From: Gibbula magus
Taxonomy: Eukaryota; Mollusca; Gastropoda; Trochida; Trochidae
Direction: 5' to 3'
DNA length: 64,000 bases
Assembly: GCA_936450465.1 (NCBI GenBank)
Contig: OW388292.1
Coordinates: 6,219,756-6,283,755, forward strand
The notes under the pieces are model-generated. The model was not told the DNA's origin. It saw only the letters and a list, made by a program, of their open reading frames with translations, and searched no databases. Position numbers and translations under genes: made by a program. Positions 48,250 to 60,003 of the stretch are shown here, piece after piece; the stretch's first letter is position 1, and every line of letters starts with the position of its first letter.

Positions 48250-49511
48250 TAAGTTATACAAAGTAAATAGTACATATTGTTTAATTATTGATGGATGATT
48301 ACCAAGTTATACAACTGATAGTTGCAGAGGTCCTACGATGTTGTACAATGGTGACTGTTCCACAGTTTTTGTGGTGTGTGCGTTGTAGACATCAGAAAAT
48401 TAATTTTCTTTCCTCAAACTGTGAAAAAGCTTGTTTAAAAAATAGAATTAATGAAAGATGGCAATTATTTTTCCTCCTAGATGTGTGTGAAAAAAATATG
48501 TATTGACTTAAATCAGGTGAAAAGTTTTTTTTATAGATGTGCAATTTTATTTTTAAATATTTTAGAAGGGAATTGATTATTTTTTGTTTTATTTCGGGGA
48601 AAGCTCTATGAAATTAAGGGGTTCAGAAATGATTGCTCAACTCCCTGTTTTAGTAAACTCATTATTTTGGGCAATTTAACTTCAAATGTTTTATTGAACC
48701 ACTTTTGTTAACTCATCTTTTGGCAACAAACCACTGATACAAATGTTGGTTTAGATAAATGTCAAATTGTGCATAGAATCAACATTCTTCAGTTTCTTCA
48801 TTCTAATTTCTGATTGGCTCTGCATTACTTTAAATTAAACTTTTATAATATATTTCTGTTAAATTGGGCTGATTTTCCAACACAGTTAAATTTGTTTTTA
48901 TCTCTTAATTTTATACTGAAAATTATTTCGGTTCTGTATGCACTACTGTCCACTAAACAAGGGCAAGGGAAATAATGTTGTCACTGCCTTGTGGCTCTTT
49001 AACTTTGAAACATCTTAATCCCTGGAAATTAGTTCAGGTATGAAGTCAAATACAGTTCGCTCTACCTCAGCATTTAAGCCAGAAGAATATTTTCAGAAGA
49101 AAATGTTAAACTAACGAATATGGTGCTGTTTTGAAATATTCTAGACAGATTAAAAAGTTTAACTATTTAATTTCTAATATTTTATTGTTCTAAAAAATGT
49201 AATTGATAAAATGTGTAACTTTATAATAATAATACTTATCAATTGGATTATGTAAATTTGACCATTGACAGTGATAATATATCTGTAAAGGGATAACTGT
49301 TTTCAAATATATCGATAAATATTCTGTTTTACTCAGATCAGTAACTTCTTCAGGAGAGTAAATTTTAGATCAAGTATTATTTTGAATGAAATGTACTGAC
49401 ATCATTTTATCAAAATATATATATATATATAGACGTATTTGATGGTGCTGTCTTCTTATTGATACATTATTCCATGTTATCCTGTTAAGCATTTTAAGCA
49501 GTGGTCTGGTG

Positions 49512-50008
49512 ATGCTGACGGTACAATCTGATGATTTCTGATACTGCCGGTACAATCTGAGGATTTCTGATACTGCCGGTACAATCTGATGATTTCTGAT
49601 ACTGCCGGTACAATCTGATGATTTCTGATACTGATGGTACAATTTGATGATTTCTGATACTGATGGTACAATCTGATGATTTCTTATACTGATGGTACTA
49701 TCTGATGATTTCTGATACTGCCGGTACAATCTGATGATTTCTGATACTGCCGGTACAATCTGATGATTTCTGATACTGCCGGTACAATCGGATGATTTCT
49801 GATACTGACGGTACAATCTGATGATTTCTGATACTGCCGGTACAATCTGATGATTTCTGATACTGCCGGTACAATCTGATGATTTTTGATACTGACGGTA
49901 CAATCTGATGATTTCTGATACTGCCGGTACAATCTGATGATTTCTGATACTGCCGGTACAATCTGATGATTTCTGATACTGCCGGTACAATCTGATGATT
50001 TCTGATAC
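49512..50008 (+). repeat. 29-bp minisatellite, 17 copies, in the RNF220 3' UTR
   Basis: The unit is CAATCTGATGATTTCTGATA followed by CTGCCGGTA, with CTGATGGTA and CTGACGGTA variants. I count 17 GGTAC markers. Minus-strand frames encoding repeated YQKSSDCTGSI-type peptides arise because 29 is not a multiple of 3, so all frames stay open. Confidence 0.95.
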
Positions 50009-50303
50009 TTACAGCACAAGTGACAATTGCTGAAACAGCATGCATGGATGAAATGATCTCACTTTAAAGTGACTAGTTTTAAAAACTAATCTTACCGTAA
50101 TACAATCATGGTTATATTCATTAAATATTAAATCTGTGAATTCTTTATCAATTATGAAATGTTCTTGTTTAAAACTAATTGAGTTATCTAGACTTTAAAT
50201 AATCTCTTTATACATAGGTGAAGATCATTAGATGCGTTTTCATTTTCATCAGTTCAGTTAACAACCATGAATGCTGTTGAGTTATTGACTATTAAGAAAT
50301 AGC

Positions 50304-50538
50304 CTTAAAGGGACACTGCGTCGAGGATAAAAATGAGTCTCATCTTTATCTAACTAAGCTGATTAGAGTGTCTGTTAATGAGTGACGCTTCGCTTCACTG
50401 TCTACATGCAGAAGTTGTTATTACCAATTACGTCAATTGTGTGAAATTGGGTGTCTGTGACTTGTTAAAAGACTTGTTAATTAGCATAGGTAGATACACA
50501 TAATCTGATTTTTATCCTCGACGCGGTGTCCCTTTAAG
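50304..50538. mobile_element. 235-bp MITE-like element in the RNF220 3' UTR
   Basis: Terminal inverted repeats of about 30 bp: CTTAAAGGGACACTGCGTCG then AGGATAAAAAT at the left, with the reverse complement ATTTTTATCCTCGACGCGGT then GTCCCTTTAAG at the right. The interior is non-coding. Target duplication is not clear. Confidence 0.82.
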
Positions 50539-50947
50539 AGTTTGAAGAATGAATTTGATGTTTTCCTTGTGGACGTTTTATGCTCGTGAATAAGTTGGCT
50601 GTTAGAAGAAGAATACTTGTATGCTTACAGGGAGAAGTTATATTTTCTGTAAGTTGACACGTGAATTAACTTTACTAAGAGCAAGACTGATAAGTGATTG
50701 GGAAAGTGCTCATTAGTGAGTGTATGATTGGACAATCAACAAGAGCAGAGGATGGAGAAGGGAGGTAACTCTGTTCTGCACCACATTCCTGTCTGTGACA
50801 GGGTTGACGAGCATCGTGAAGAAGTGCTAGTACTGTGACTACTGTCCGTGTTATACTTGTCATCGTATCGTTTGTTTGTTGGTCCGCTACTGAAAGCTAC
50901 ACTACGTGAACATGTGAGAAGAACGTTCAGTTATTGTGAAAATTGTA

Positions 50948-50953
50948 AATAAA
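50948..50953 (+). terminator. Poly(A) signal AATAAA, RNF220
   Basis: A canonical hexamer followed by a GT/T-rich stretch (TTGTTGTATTTCTTG) about 25 nt downstream. The first canonical signal I noticed after the stop codon. Confidence 0.55.
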
Positions 50954-50970
50954 ATCTTTGAAACTTTGAA

Positions 50971-53096
50971 TTGAACTTGTTGTATTTCTTGCAGTGATAT
51001 GGGAAACCTCTTACTGTGTTTGATTGAGAACTTTACAGGCAAGGAAATGTGCTAGATTGAGAACTTTACAGGCAAGGAAATGTGCTAGAAAAGTGCTATG
51101 AAAAGTTAGATATTCCAACATTGTAGTAGATTATTCTCTGTAACATAGCTTGAATGAATGAGTTCCCTTACTTTGTTCATATTTTTGCTTTTTGGACCAG
51201 AAGTCTGAAAACTGTTAATTTATATTAAACTTTTACATGTATCAAGCAAGCAGTTTACACATGAGACTTTTGCAGCTTTGCTATTGATGAAATTCTGAAC
51301 TATTATTACATCAAAGCACTCGGACTGACGTCCTCATGCTTTAACTATAATAGTTCAGGGCAAAACTATACTTTATTACAAAGCACATTGGGGTACAGCG
51401 AACTTTATTTCTTAAAAAATAGAGCCATGGCCTCTGTAGCTCATCAGGAGATAATAAGTGGGGTATGTTATGGAGTGGACTTTATAGCAATGGTCAGATA
51501 ATGGAATGTAGTAATAAGAATCTAGGTAGTGAAACGATTAAAGCAGTTTAAAAATATTTTGTTACCATAACTTTGCCAATCTGCTATATATATGTGTTGA
51601 AAGAGCAACACAAAGCTTGGAAATAAATTGCTGGTATCAAACATATAATAATGTGGTGGAGAGATCATACTATTTTTTAAGATCGTACACACATTATATA
51701 ATAATGAATATACCGGGTACAATTCTTTGCATACAATTCACCACTGTAAGCTATTGCAATAATGGCCTGGGGCTGTAGAAGAAAATGAAAAAAACCTTTT
51801 TAGGTCATGACCCCTGTTAATTATTATCAAAATTGGTTACACATAAATCAACATTCGTTATGAATATCATACACCTTTGCATTATATTGTTTTAATTCTT
51901 AATTGCATTATGGCGATACCAACATTTATTACATAATGAATAGGAGCCTCAGTTTTTGAAAATCCCATTTCTCATAGGCTCCATTTCAATACTTAATAAA
52001 TTGGTGAATTTTTTTTAGTAAATTCTTTTTCACCATTTCTTATAGGCTCCTTTTCAATATTTGATAAAATGGTGATATTCTATGAATAAATTCTTTTTTA
52101 GAGTCAGTGGAAGACTAAAGCAGTCTCACGCACAGTCTATGATAACACAGTGCTGCACAGTAGTTTGAAGTAACCTGAAACCTCTGTGTAACTATCAGTT
52201 TTCATTCTTCTGCCAGGAAGAGGTCAACACAATGCAATTACATAACATGCAGACACTGGACTCACAGCCAGTAAAATTTATATGTTAGATGCAGTTTTTC
52301 CTACAATTAATTATTTTTCTGTACTGGAGAAGATGATGAAAATAGGTGTGATGTCACAATCTCATATAGCTACTTCTTTTATAGTCCTATGTTATCACCA
52401 GTCATCACTAGTCATATTCAGTTCACATATCTCATGTAAAATGAAAAAATTTAATTCCTCTTCAAGTTATTCCTTCAAAGGGTATTCAATAGTTCTCATT
52501 TCAAATAGATTCACATTAAACATGTCCATGATGTAGACATCTATCTCATTTCTTGTTCCTATTGAATAAAATTAACTGCAAAGTTAAGAGAAAACTAAAT
52601 CAGATATAAAGTATAAAATATGATATAAATAAGGTATACCAAATTGACTCGTACTGGAAATTCTCAATAATTAATTAATTAATTCTCCAAATAATTACAC
52701 AATATCATGAGATATTAAAAAACTCCATTATTTACTCTTAAATTACAAAGAACATAATATTAGATTTAATAAAAGATTCTGTATTAAGTCTTTAGAATAC
52801 TTTTAGACTTGTGTACCTTTATCAGCAAATTCACTTGCAAAATACAAATAATTACTCATATGTGAAATGTGAGACAAAGATAAAATATGACTTATAATTT
52901 TTGTTAGACCTCCAATTCTAAGTTTTTAATTCTAAATATCTCTTTTTCATCAGACATATTATATTCTCAAAGCACATGTTAGAACTCTCACATCAGAAAG
53001 ATGAAATGCCTTTAACTCAGCTGTTTTCTTTAAAATTACCTCCCTTACCTAATTACTGATTGAAGTGCACATATAATCTCAGAAAGATGCTGTAAA
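50971..53096. other. Convergent intergenic region
   Basis: A 33-bp direct duplication lies at 51022-51088. Fragments resembling family A (AGAGCCATGGCCTCTGTAGC at about 51421, and a TTTTTAGGTCATGACCCCTG piece near 51795) and a ~70-bp imperfect repeat at 51950-52090 are visible. No gene was recognised; open frames are under 90 codons. Confidence 0.55.
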
Positions 53097-53775
53097 CTGA
53101 AATAGGCTTTTAGGTTATGATCTCTGTGACCCATATTTGGGGTCACAGACTCACCAAATTTACAATTTAGAATCCCTTACAGCCAAGGAGTCTGTACATA
53201 AAATTTCAGCTCGCTTGAGCCATTGGGACTGGAGATGAAGATGAAAATAGCATTTTAGGTCATTGCCTCTGTGACCCAATATTTGGAGTCTCACTGTCAC
53301 CAAATTTACAATTTAGAATCCCCTTCAGTCAAGGAGTATGTACATAAAATTTCAGATCTCTACGTTCATTGGGACTGGAGAAGATGATGAAAATAGTTTT
53401 TTTTAGGTAATGACCCCTGTGAGCCACACTTGGGGTCACAGGGTCACCAAATCTACAATTTAGAATCCCTTTCAGCCAAGGAGTCTGTACATAAAATTTC
53501 AGCTCTCTGGAGTCATTGGTTCTGGAGAAGAAGATGAAAATAGCTTTTAAGGTTATGACCCCTGTGACCCACATTTGGGGTCACAGGGTCACCAAATTTA
53601 CAATTTAGTATCCCCTTCAGCCAAGGAGTCTGTACATTAAATTTCAGCTCTCTGGAGTCATTGGTTCTGGAGAAGAAGTCGAAAAAGCGAAAAGTTTACG
53701 GACGGACGGATGGACGGACGGACGGACGGACGCCATCCCATGCCATAAGCCCATCGGCCCTTTTAGGCCAGATGA
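53097..53775 (-). repeat. Dispersed repeat family A, inverted copy
   Basis: Four diverged ~155-bp units contain GTGACCCACATTTGGGGTCA, CCAAATTTACAATTTAGAATC, GCCAAGGAGTCTGTACAT and TCTGGAGAAGAAGATGAAAA. It ends in a (GGAC/GGACGGAC)n stretch and GCCATAAGCCCATCGGCCC. It is the reverse complement of the 46443-46985 element, with better-preserved ends. Confidence 0.88.
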
Positions 53776-54997
53776 GCTAAAAAGGGAAACTTTTCAACAA
53801 CTTCTCTGAAGAAACCAGTTGACACAGGAAGCTCAAATTATCATAATGACATTTTTGTTACATGGATACATAAGTTTGTTCATCCCTTAAATTCCACCCC
53901 TGACACGCCCTATTTTGTGGGTGTAGGGTTATGAAATTTACAAATCATAAGTCTCCATCCAACGAAGATCATATTCCCAAAATCATGTGAGCTTTCTAGC
54001 TTCCAGAGGACATTTCACATGGCTTGTGATTTAGATGTTGACACTTGTCGTGTTTCCTTTAAACTTACATTAGCAATAATGTTAACACTACCTGAGTATT
54101 CATTGAATAATCATCGACAAGTTAGGCAAAAAAACACAGACAAAAATGTATATTTATAATGTTATTTATATACAAAATATTTACAGTTAAAGTATTTACA
54201 TTGTATTTAAACAAATATTTCAACACTATCCTAATACTCAAAGTGAACACATGGCATTTGGACAAAAGTTTTGTAGATGTTAAAGAAATCAAACCTTGAA
54301 TCCTTTAATTGTTACTCATAAATGAAACGGATTTGCTGTTTACCACAGTTATAATTAACGCTTTTGTGCTTTCTAATAATAAGCTTTTAATATTAACACA
54401 AACAAATAATAAATATATTTCAAAGAATTTAAAATTGTAAAGCTCAAAAAATATTTGACCTCAGTGAAGGGAAGAAAAGCTTCAGTCTGGATATGCTACG
54501 AGACCTAGAACACAACATATATATTTACTCAACGATGGTCTGTATTCTCATACATTAAATTAAAGCGTACATCGGTATCTTCAGAATAATTTATGACAAA
54601 ACTTATCTCCATCTTTTACATAAATACAAAATGGTCAACAAGTTTACAAGCAAATATTTTCAAAAATGTTTTGTTTTATTTCTGAATATTGATAATACTT
54701 CTGTTTAAGACCCACATGGTAAATAACATAACACTTTAGACACTGATAACTTTAATAGCAAGTTATAAAAAAAGATAAAAAAGGGAACTAATCAAATAAT
54801 CGCCGCCTGAACTTTTCCTTTCATTTATATAGCTTCTAATATGAATTTCAAATAATTTTAAATGACACTTTAACTAAATTATTTTTCTAAAAAGAAAACC
54901 GGGAATTTTTTTAAAACTCTTCAATGTCGAAATGGATCAATGGATGGATCAGTGGATTGAAAGTTCCATATATTTGTCAGTCAAGTGTATGATTGAG
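53776..54997 (-). other. SARAF 3' UTR and flank
   Basis: From the SARAF stop downwards. A canonical signal at 54675 predicts a ~330-nt UTR. A longer form to about 54150 would include two TGTAAATA Pumilio-type motifs (minus strand, 54178-54185 and 54193-54200) and TATAAA-like signals. 53776-54150 holds nothing recognised. Confidence 0.45.
54675..54680 (-). terminator. Poly(A) signal AATAAA, SARAF
   Basis: TTTATT on the + strand, i.e. AATAAA in the gene's direction, about 320 nt after the stop codon. The first canonical hexamer noticed. Confidence 0.5.
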
Positions 54998-55395
54998 TTA
55001 TCTCCTCTTAGTTCCCCCGAAGCCTGAGGCTGTCCTTGTTCCTGTACTTCCTGAGCTTGAAGATGACCCTCCTCCGAAAAATGATCCGCCAGAAGACCTT
55101 GGTGCTCCACTTCCCCCGAACATTCCCGAGTTTCCCCCGAACCAGCCTGAGTTGCCCCATGAGGATCCATACGATCTGTGACGGGTGTAGCCTGGACTAT
55201 GATAGTTGTTGTAGCCCCCGCGGTTGTTACCAAACAGATATCCCATAAGTCCTCCTGCCGCCATTCCACTCCAGAATCCACCTCCAGTTCCAGTGTTGTT
55301 ACCAGCTCCTGTGTTTGTGTATGACCCTGTGTTAGGATAGCCGCCAGTGTTCGGGTAACCGCCCCCAAACCCACCAGCATAACCAGCACTCGACT
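54998..55395 (-). CDS. SARAF: SARAF coding exon 7 (Gly/Ser-rich tail, stop)
   Basis: Acceptor CAACAACAG. A 132-residue Gly/Ser/Asn/Tyr-rich tail containing GFWSGMAAGGLMGYLFGNNR and ending TRTASGFGGTKRR, TAA. Tail composition and its end match the family. Confidence 0.95.
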
Positions 55396-58300
55396 CTGTT
55401 GTTGAGAGAAATCACAATAGAACTTTTATAGGGTTTTATTATATGACGAGCAGTGAAATAATGGGATTTATGAGTGAAATAAACTGGCTATCAGGCTACA
55501 GTGAAAATAACTTATATTTTCACTGCGAACAGTGACTGATATAATTTGACGTCATAAAACAATGGTCTCACGCGGCGACTTGGCTTATGACGTCACAGTG
55601 TTACTGTGGTGACGGGCTGTTCCTGGCGGCCGCTCGGGGTGAAAACGACCCTTTTCAGATGTAATTACATGGATAATATCATATAATAAATAGAATATCC
55701 ATCAATTCTTGACAAATACCATGTTTATCTCATCTCGTGAGGTAGAAAAGTTTTTATTTTCACTCGTGGCGCACCTTTCTACCTCACTCATTGAGATAAA
55801 CATGATATTAGTCAAGAAAAGACAGATATCCTCTATGTATTTGGATAGTTTGAAAACAATTTTCAGACAATATTTAACACTAACAAGTTGAAAATAACTT
55901 AGTTCTAAATTATCCCTTTGTGACTAAACTAAACCTTATTCCAACCGTCAACCAAAAAGTGAACTGATAGCAGTTTCAACTTACGAGATGTGAATTCAGG
56001 CTTGAACCCGGGTGGAGGCGCCTGGTTGTCATGGCGACTGTAAGGAGGAGGGTCGTCAGGGTTCGGCCCGGCAGCAGAGGGCGTGTTCCCACCGGACAGA
56101 CAGGTCTTGTAGATCATGTAGACCACAAACGCAGCTCCCCCCAGAAACAAGAGGTTGCCGAACCCAGATCCAGATTTCTTGTAGTGGGAACTATGATCAG
56201 AGATATTACTGACCTTCAGTGGGCTTGTGGACAGTTTACAAACACAACAGATACATATTTACTTACCACTGTGGTTTGCAAATAATGAAACCAGCAAACT
56301 AACAGAAGCATAACAAACCAATTTCAACTTACCGGTAATGAATTCATATTTACTTAAAAAACAGCCAGCACAGCACTTGATTTATTGGCCGATAATGAAA
56401 CGAAGCAGCATCATGTTTGCCAAGGTAGGGACATTAACGACACATTTATTTAGCTTTGTGAGAGTGATAGAAGGGAGATAACTACAATTAACACATATCA
56501 CTTCTTATATTATCATTCGCTTAAATTCTAAAAATTACATGTTAGAAGAAATTGTTCTCCATTGATTAAAAACAATGCTACTTAGTTCAATAGAGGGCTA
56601 CATACCCATCATAGTAGCTGTTGCTGCGATCGTGGTAGTCCTCCCCGTAGTACTGGTGTTGTTTCTGATTGGCCTGCTGGTGACCTTCCTTCGTGTAGTC
56701 GATCGTGTACTCTAGCTGAAACAGGAACATAAATAACATAAATATAGGAGGCATGTTAACAGAACAAAAGAACAGTTATATAAATAAATAAGGAAAATAA
56801 CTTTGAACATCTGTTAGAGATAGACACTAAGAAATAGGTTTCATTGTCGACTAATCCTCAAGAAATGTTTCTGAAAACTTAATTAGCATGTTTGAAAAAG
56901 TATTTGGAACACATGTCTGCTGTCTACAATCATACAAACTCACAAAGCAGAAATGAATATAGGCCCATCTCTTGCACAATTGGTACAACAGTGATAAATA
57001 TATATCAAAAAAAAATTTTGTATCGTGATAAATTGTTTATTTTCATTAGGAATACTAACTCAAATCAACACTGCTACTTGCTGTTAATATCAAACATATC
57101 TTATAAAGTAACTAAGAAAGGATATTGTTATTAATGATACTGATTCAAAACTTTTTTCTTCGGAGATAATGATTTCATATCGAATAGTAGAACATAAAAA
57201 GATAATTTGATTTTTAAAAGAGCTCACCCCACATGATCCACGGAGGACATAAGGGTCGTCAGGATACTCATAACCTTCACAGGAAACTGCCACCTCTCCG
57301 AACCGGTACGCATTGTCCATATCGGTCTTACACTCCCACTGAGAATAGAATGGGACAATTACTCATTGTTTCACATTGAGAGGATACTAGGCATCAATGT
57401 ATCCTTAATTGTCAAGAGAAGTAGAAATAAACAAAACAGTTGACACTTCAATTCATAAAATATTTATGGAGCGTATGAGTGTTAACATAATTGAGTCCTT
57501 AAAAACATTCAATCCTTTTTTTTTTTAAATATAATGTGTAAAATGTATCAGCCAGACCATTTATCCATTTAATGTTATTATTTTGTAAAGATATTGATTT
57601 GAAAGTAAGATGGATTCAATAAATTATACTTATAACCTATTGATATAATTTCACTTACATAACAGTAAACATATGCATTATATGAATAGCTATGGATTAT
57701 TGATATCATTACACTTAAACAACAGTAAACATTTACATTGCATGAAAAAACTATGGATTATTGACAGGTGTTATGTTATTATATTCACCTGAACATCGTA
57801 TCCATCGAAGCCTTGGTTCTGACACTGCACCACCTGTGGGATGAAGGCACTGCACCCTGCTGAGCCTCCCACACACTTCAACTGTAGAAACAACGTACAC
57901 ACGCTTTGTAAACATGTCTATCTGCTTTGTGTTGTGATTATTGTTTATCTTACAATATGTTTTAATCATTATAACATCTAAAATGCCTTATATCAACAGG
58001 TATGGTAGTACTGTTATTACAGCAAATCAATAAATCTGATATTGACTTTGTAAAAGTATATTTAATGTTCTTACTTTCTGTTCTTACTCTGTTTTATGAC
58101 ACTTATGATTTTCCTTATGGAATGATCACATCAATGATATCGTTGATACTTTCAACTCGTGTATTCAGTACCCTCAACAGCAAAACAATCAACTTGACAA
58201 ATTCATTTCAAATATGATTTTATAAATCACTTTACAAATAAATCTGATTATAACTAAAGTACTAACCTGTGGAACGGCTGGTGATCTGTGATTATCTGTC

Positions 58301-58585
58301 CATCTCCCATTTCTTAGTGTCAATACAGAAATGTCACGAAGCAAAACCTTGTTACCCTGTACTCCTTAAAGAAATCACCATGTTCAAATTTGAATAGAAT
58401 TTTATCATCTTATTGTAATAATGAATTATGAAATAACAATGAATACACAGTAATCATAAACGTTTGATATTTGCATAAATATTATCAAAATATTTGTATA
58501 AATCTTTTTTGTATAAATACACACCTGATGCAGCTATTGCAAACAGAGTTGCCACTGCCACAGACATCATTCCTTGTCCTGTCAT
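54998..58585 (-). CDS. SARAF: SARAF (store-operated calcium entry-associated regulatory factor), 7 coding exons
   Basis: The spliced protein is about 358 aa; human SARAF is 339 aa. Residues 1-20 are a hydrophobic signal peptide. The luminal domain has KVLLRDISVLTL, CVGGSAGC, VQCQNQGFDGYDVQWECKTD and YVLRGSCGLEYTIDY, nearly identical to vertebrate SARAF, with six cysteines (56, 63, 73, 87, 104, 120). One transmembrane helix lies at about 168-188. The cytosolic part has a PPPY motif and PPPGFKPEF, then a Gly/Ser/Asn-rich tail with GLMGYLFGNNR and the terminal TRTASGFGGTKRR. SARAF is an ER membrane protein that promotes slow inactivation of STIM1/Orai store-operated calcium entry. All exon phases agree. 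The gene converges on RNF220; no functional link is implied. Confidence 0.96.
55547..55595. promoter_or_regulatory. Two palindromic CRE sites in SARAF intron 7
   Basis: TGACGTCA at 55547-55554 and 55588-55595, 41 bp apart, in a locally GC-richer stretch that also has a GTGAAAATAA/TTATTTTCAC-type hairpin (about 55498-55525). It may belong to a repeat. Confidence 0.35.
55693..55831. repeat. Foldback repeat in SARAF intron 7
   Basis: Imperfect inverted repeat with arms of about 57 bp. The left arm includes CATGTTTATCTCATCTCGTG and AGGTAGAAAAG; the right includes CTTTCTACCTCACTCATTGA and GATAAACATG; the loop is about 24 nt. Likely a MITE remnant or an internal part of one. Confidence 0.75.
55985..56190 (-). 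CDS. SARAF: SARAF coding exon 6 (TM helix, PPPY)
   Basis: Acceptor GATCATAG, donor GTAAGT. Encodes the transmembrane helix (FGNLLFLGGAAFVVYMIY), DDPPPYSRHDNQ and PPPGFKPEFTS. Phase 2 in, 1 out. Confidence 0.94.
56606..56715 (-). CDS. SARAF: SARAF coding exon 5
   Basis: Acceptor CTGTTTCAG, donor GTATGT. Encodes LEYTIDYTKEGHQQANQKQH then QYYGEDYHDRSNSYYD. Phase 0 in, 2 out. Confidence 0.94.
57228..57338 (-). CDS. SARAF: SARAF coding exon 4
   Basis: Acceptor TATTCTCAG, donor GTGAGC. Encodes WECKTDMDNAYRFGEVAVSC then EGYEYPDDPYVLRGSCG. Phase 0 both sides. Confidence 0.97.
57640..57762. repeat. 60-bp direct duplication in a SARAF intron
   Basis: TTGATATNATTNCACTTA through AACAGTAAACAT and CTATGGATTATTGA is repeated with a 60-bp period (TGATAT at 57641 and 57701). 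Confidence 0.85.
57789..57881 (-). CDS. SARAF: SARAF coding exon 3
   Basis: Acceptor TTTCTACAG, donor GTGAAT. Encodes LKCVGGSAGCSAFIPQVVQC then QNQGFDGYDVQ, the most conserved luminal block. Phase 0 both sides. Confidence 0.97.
58267..58364 (-). CDS. SARAF: SARAF coding exon 2
   Basis: Acceptor TTCTTTAAG, donor GTTAGT. Encodes GVQGNKVLLRDISVLTLRNG then RWTDNHRSPAVPQ, matching the luminal N-terminus. Phase 1 in, 0 out. Confidence 0.94.
58525..58585 (-). CDS. SARAF: SARAF coding exon 1 (signal peptide)
   Basis: MTGQGMMSVAVATLFAIAAS plus one base; donor GTGTGT. The ATG follows GCCAAG, a good Kozak context. Confidence 0.92.
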
Positions 58586-58619
58586 CTTGGCAATGTAAAT
58601 TAATTTTCTATAGGTGTTC
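58586..58619 (-). other. SARAF 5' UTR, coding-exon part
   Basis: A splice acceptor TTTCTTTTCAG ends at 58620 on the minus strand, leaving 34 nt of leader before the ATG. This implies an upstream non-coding exon. Confidence 0.65.
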
Positions 58620-59157
58620 CTGAAAAGAAATATAGTTCAGCTTTGTTATGTATGTGTCTGATAAAAATTGTCAGAAACAACTATAAAAATTTTAATATTG
58701 TATTTCTGTGATGATATAATTTGGTGATATTATTGTTTTAACATATATATCACTAATACATTATTGTAACACAATCCAGTTGAATGTTACTGAGGTGTTA
58801 TTTTGATGGCTTTAAATTTGACAATGAACAAGGCACTTTCATCAAAAACAAAAAACAGAGAAACCATTCACTGGCACTATGAGTATGAGCTAGCACAACT
58901 CCTTGTTATGCATTACAAGACAGCACCTTGAATTTTATGATTAATCAATGTATATTATTCTAACAATGTATATGTATTATTATTGTTATTATTGTTTTAC
59001 TATCAATAAGGTATACTTAGTAAAAATAACAGTACAGGGTTTTTATTTTAATACTGCACAGAAACTAAATGGGGATACTAACTCAAATTATCTGTAAACT
59101 GTAAACTCTATTGATGAAGTGAAACAATTATCCCATTTTGAAGAACATTGACATAGC

Positions 59158-60003
59158 TTTAAAGAGCCATCACGGATGTTAGTGTTTCAAATATTTGGAA
59201 AATATACTTATAACGTCATTCCCCAGAGAAATCTTTTATCTAAAACATGGCAAATGTTAAATAATTTTCATATCACGACAATGTATTGCAATTTGGTTTC
59301 AAAGAGAAGTATCACTTCGACTAGCGCGCGCTACGGGTATCTGACGTATATAAACAGAGTCCCCTTTTTTGCGTAATGTAATACGTACTACACAAACAGC
59401 AAGCGCTTCCGAAGCGTGAAGGCTCGTCTCTAGCGCAAGTCGCCATAACAACCCATGTGCTGCACGTGTCTCTCTTGCAAAGTACCCTTGTCACACATTA
59501 CTGAATGTGACGATTGCTTTACATACTATGTTTCTAAATGTCCTGAGAATATACAAATTATTTCCTGTTTAATGTTCTTTTTATTGATATAAGACCAGCA
59601 AATTATGACAAATTTTAACTCTCATTAATTATAAAATTCAAGAAAAGTACCTAGTTGGGTAAAACAATTATTCCAATATCTGTAGCAAATACAAAATTAA
59701 ATGAAATGGTAAATAAATAACCATCAAAAAATTATATATTTCAATTTCTTTCATTGCTCATATTTTGTGTTATTCTTTCGTGTCTTTGTTTACTGTGTGT
59801 GAGCTAGACCATAATGCTTTGCGCTTGAAAATAATAGACTGGATCTATATTTAGACTGGAAAAACACCTTTACTAATTAATGCAATTTCTCGGCTTATTT
59901 TAAGTTGGAAAAATTTTGGGAAAATTAAGTGTACTTATTTCACGAAGATAGATTTTTGGAAAAATTGTGATATTTTCATCAACATCCGTGATGGCTCTTT
60001 AAA
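59158..60003. mobile_element. 846-bp TIR element in the SARAF 5' UTR intron
   Basis: Terminal inverted repeats start TTTAAAGAGCCATCACGGAT followed by GTT, then diverge after about 25-30 bp; the right end is the reverse complement. The interior has a CpG-rich patch with TAGCGCGCGCTA (about 59322) and a TATATAAA-like box (about 59345). There is no transposase frame, so it is non-autonomous; superfamily not assigned. Confidence 0.78.

Larger units (their letters stand above)
47816..50970 (+). other. Probable RNF220 3' UTR
   Basis: From the TAG to just past AATAAA at 50948; I noticed no earlier canonical signal. It is AT-rich and holds Pumilio-type motifs, a 29-bp minisatellite and a small inverted-repeat element. 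The 3.1-kb length is inferred; a shorter UTR using a variant signal is possible. Confidence 0.55.

Noticed and set aside
49370..50045. Minus-strand frames up to 206 codons with YQKSSDCTGSI-type repeats
   Set aside because: A 29-bp tandem repeat without stops cycles through all frames, so long open frames appear automatically. No start context, domain or splice signals.
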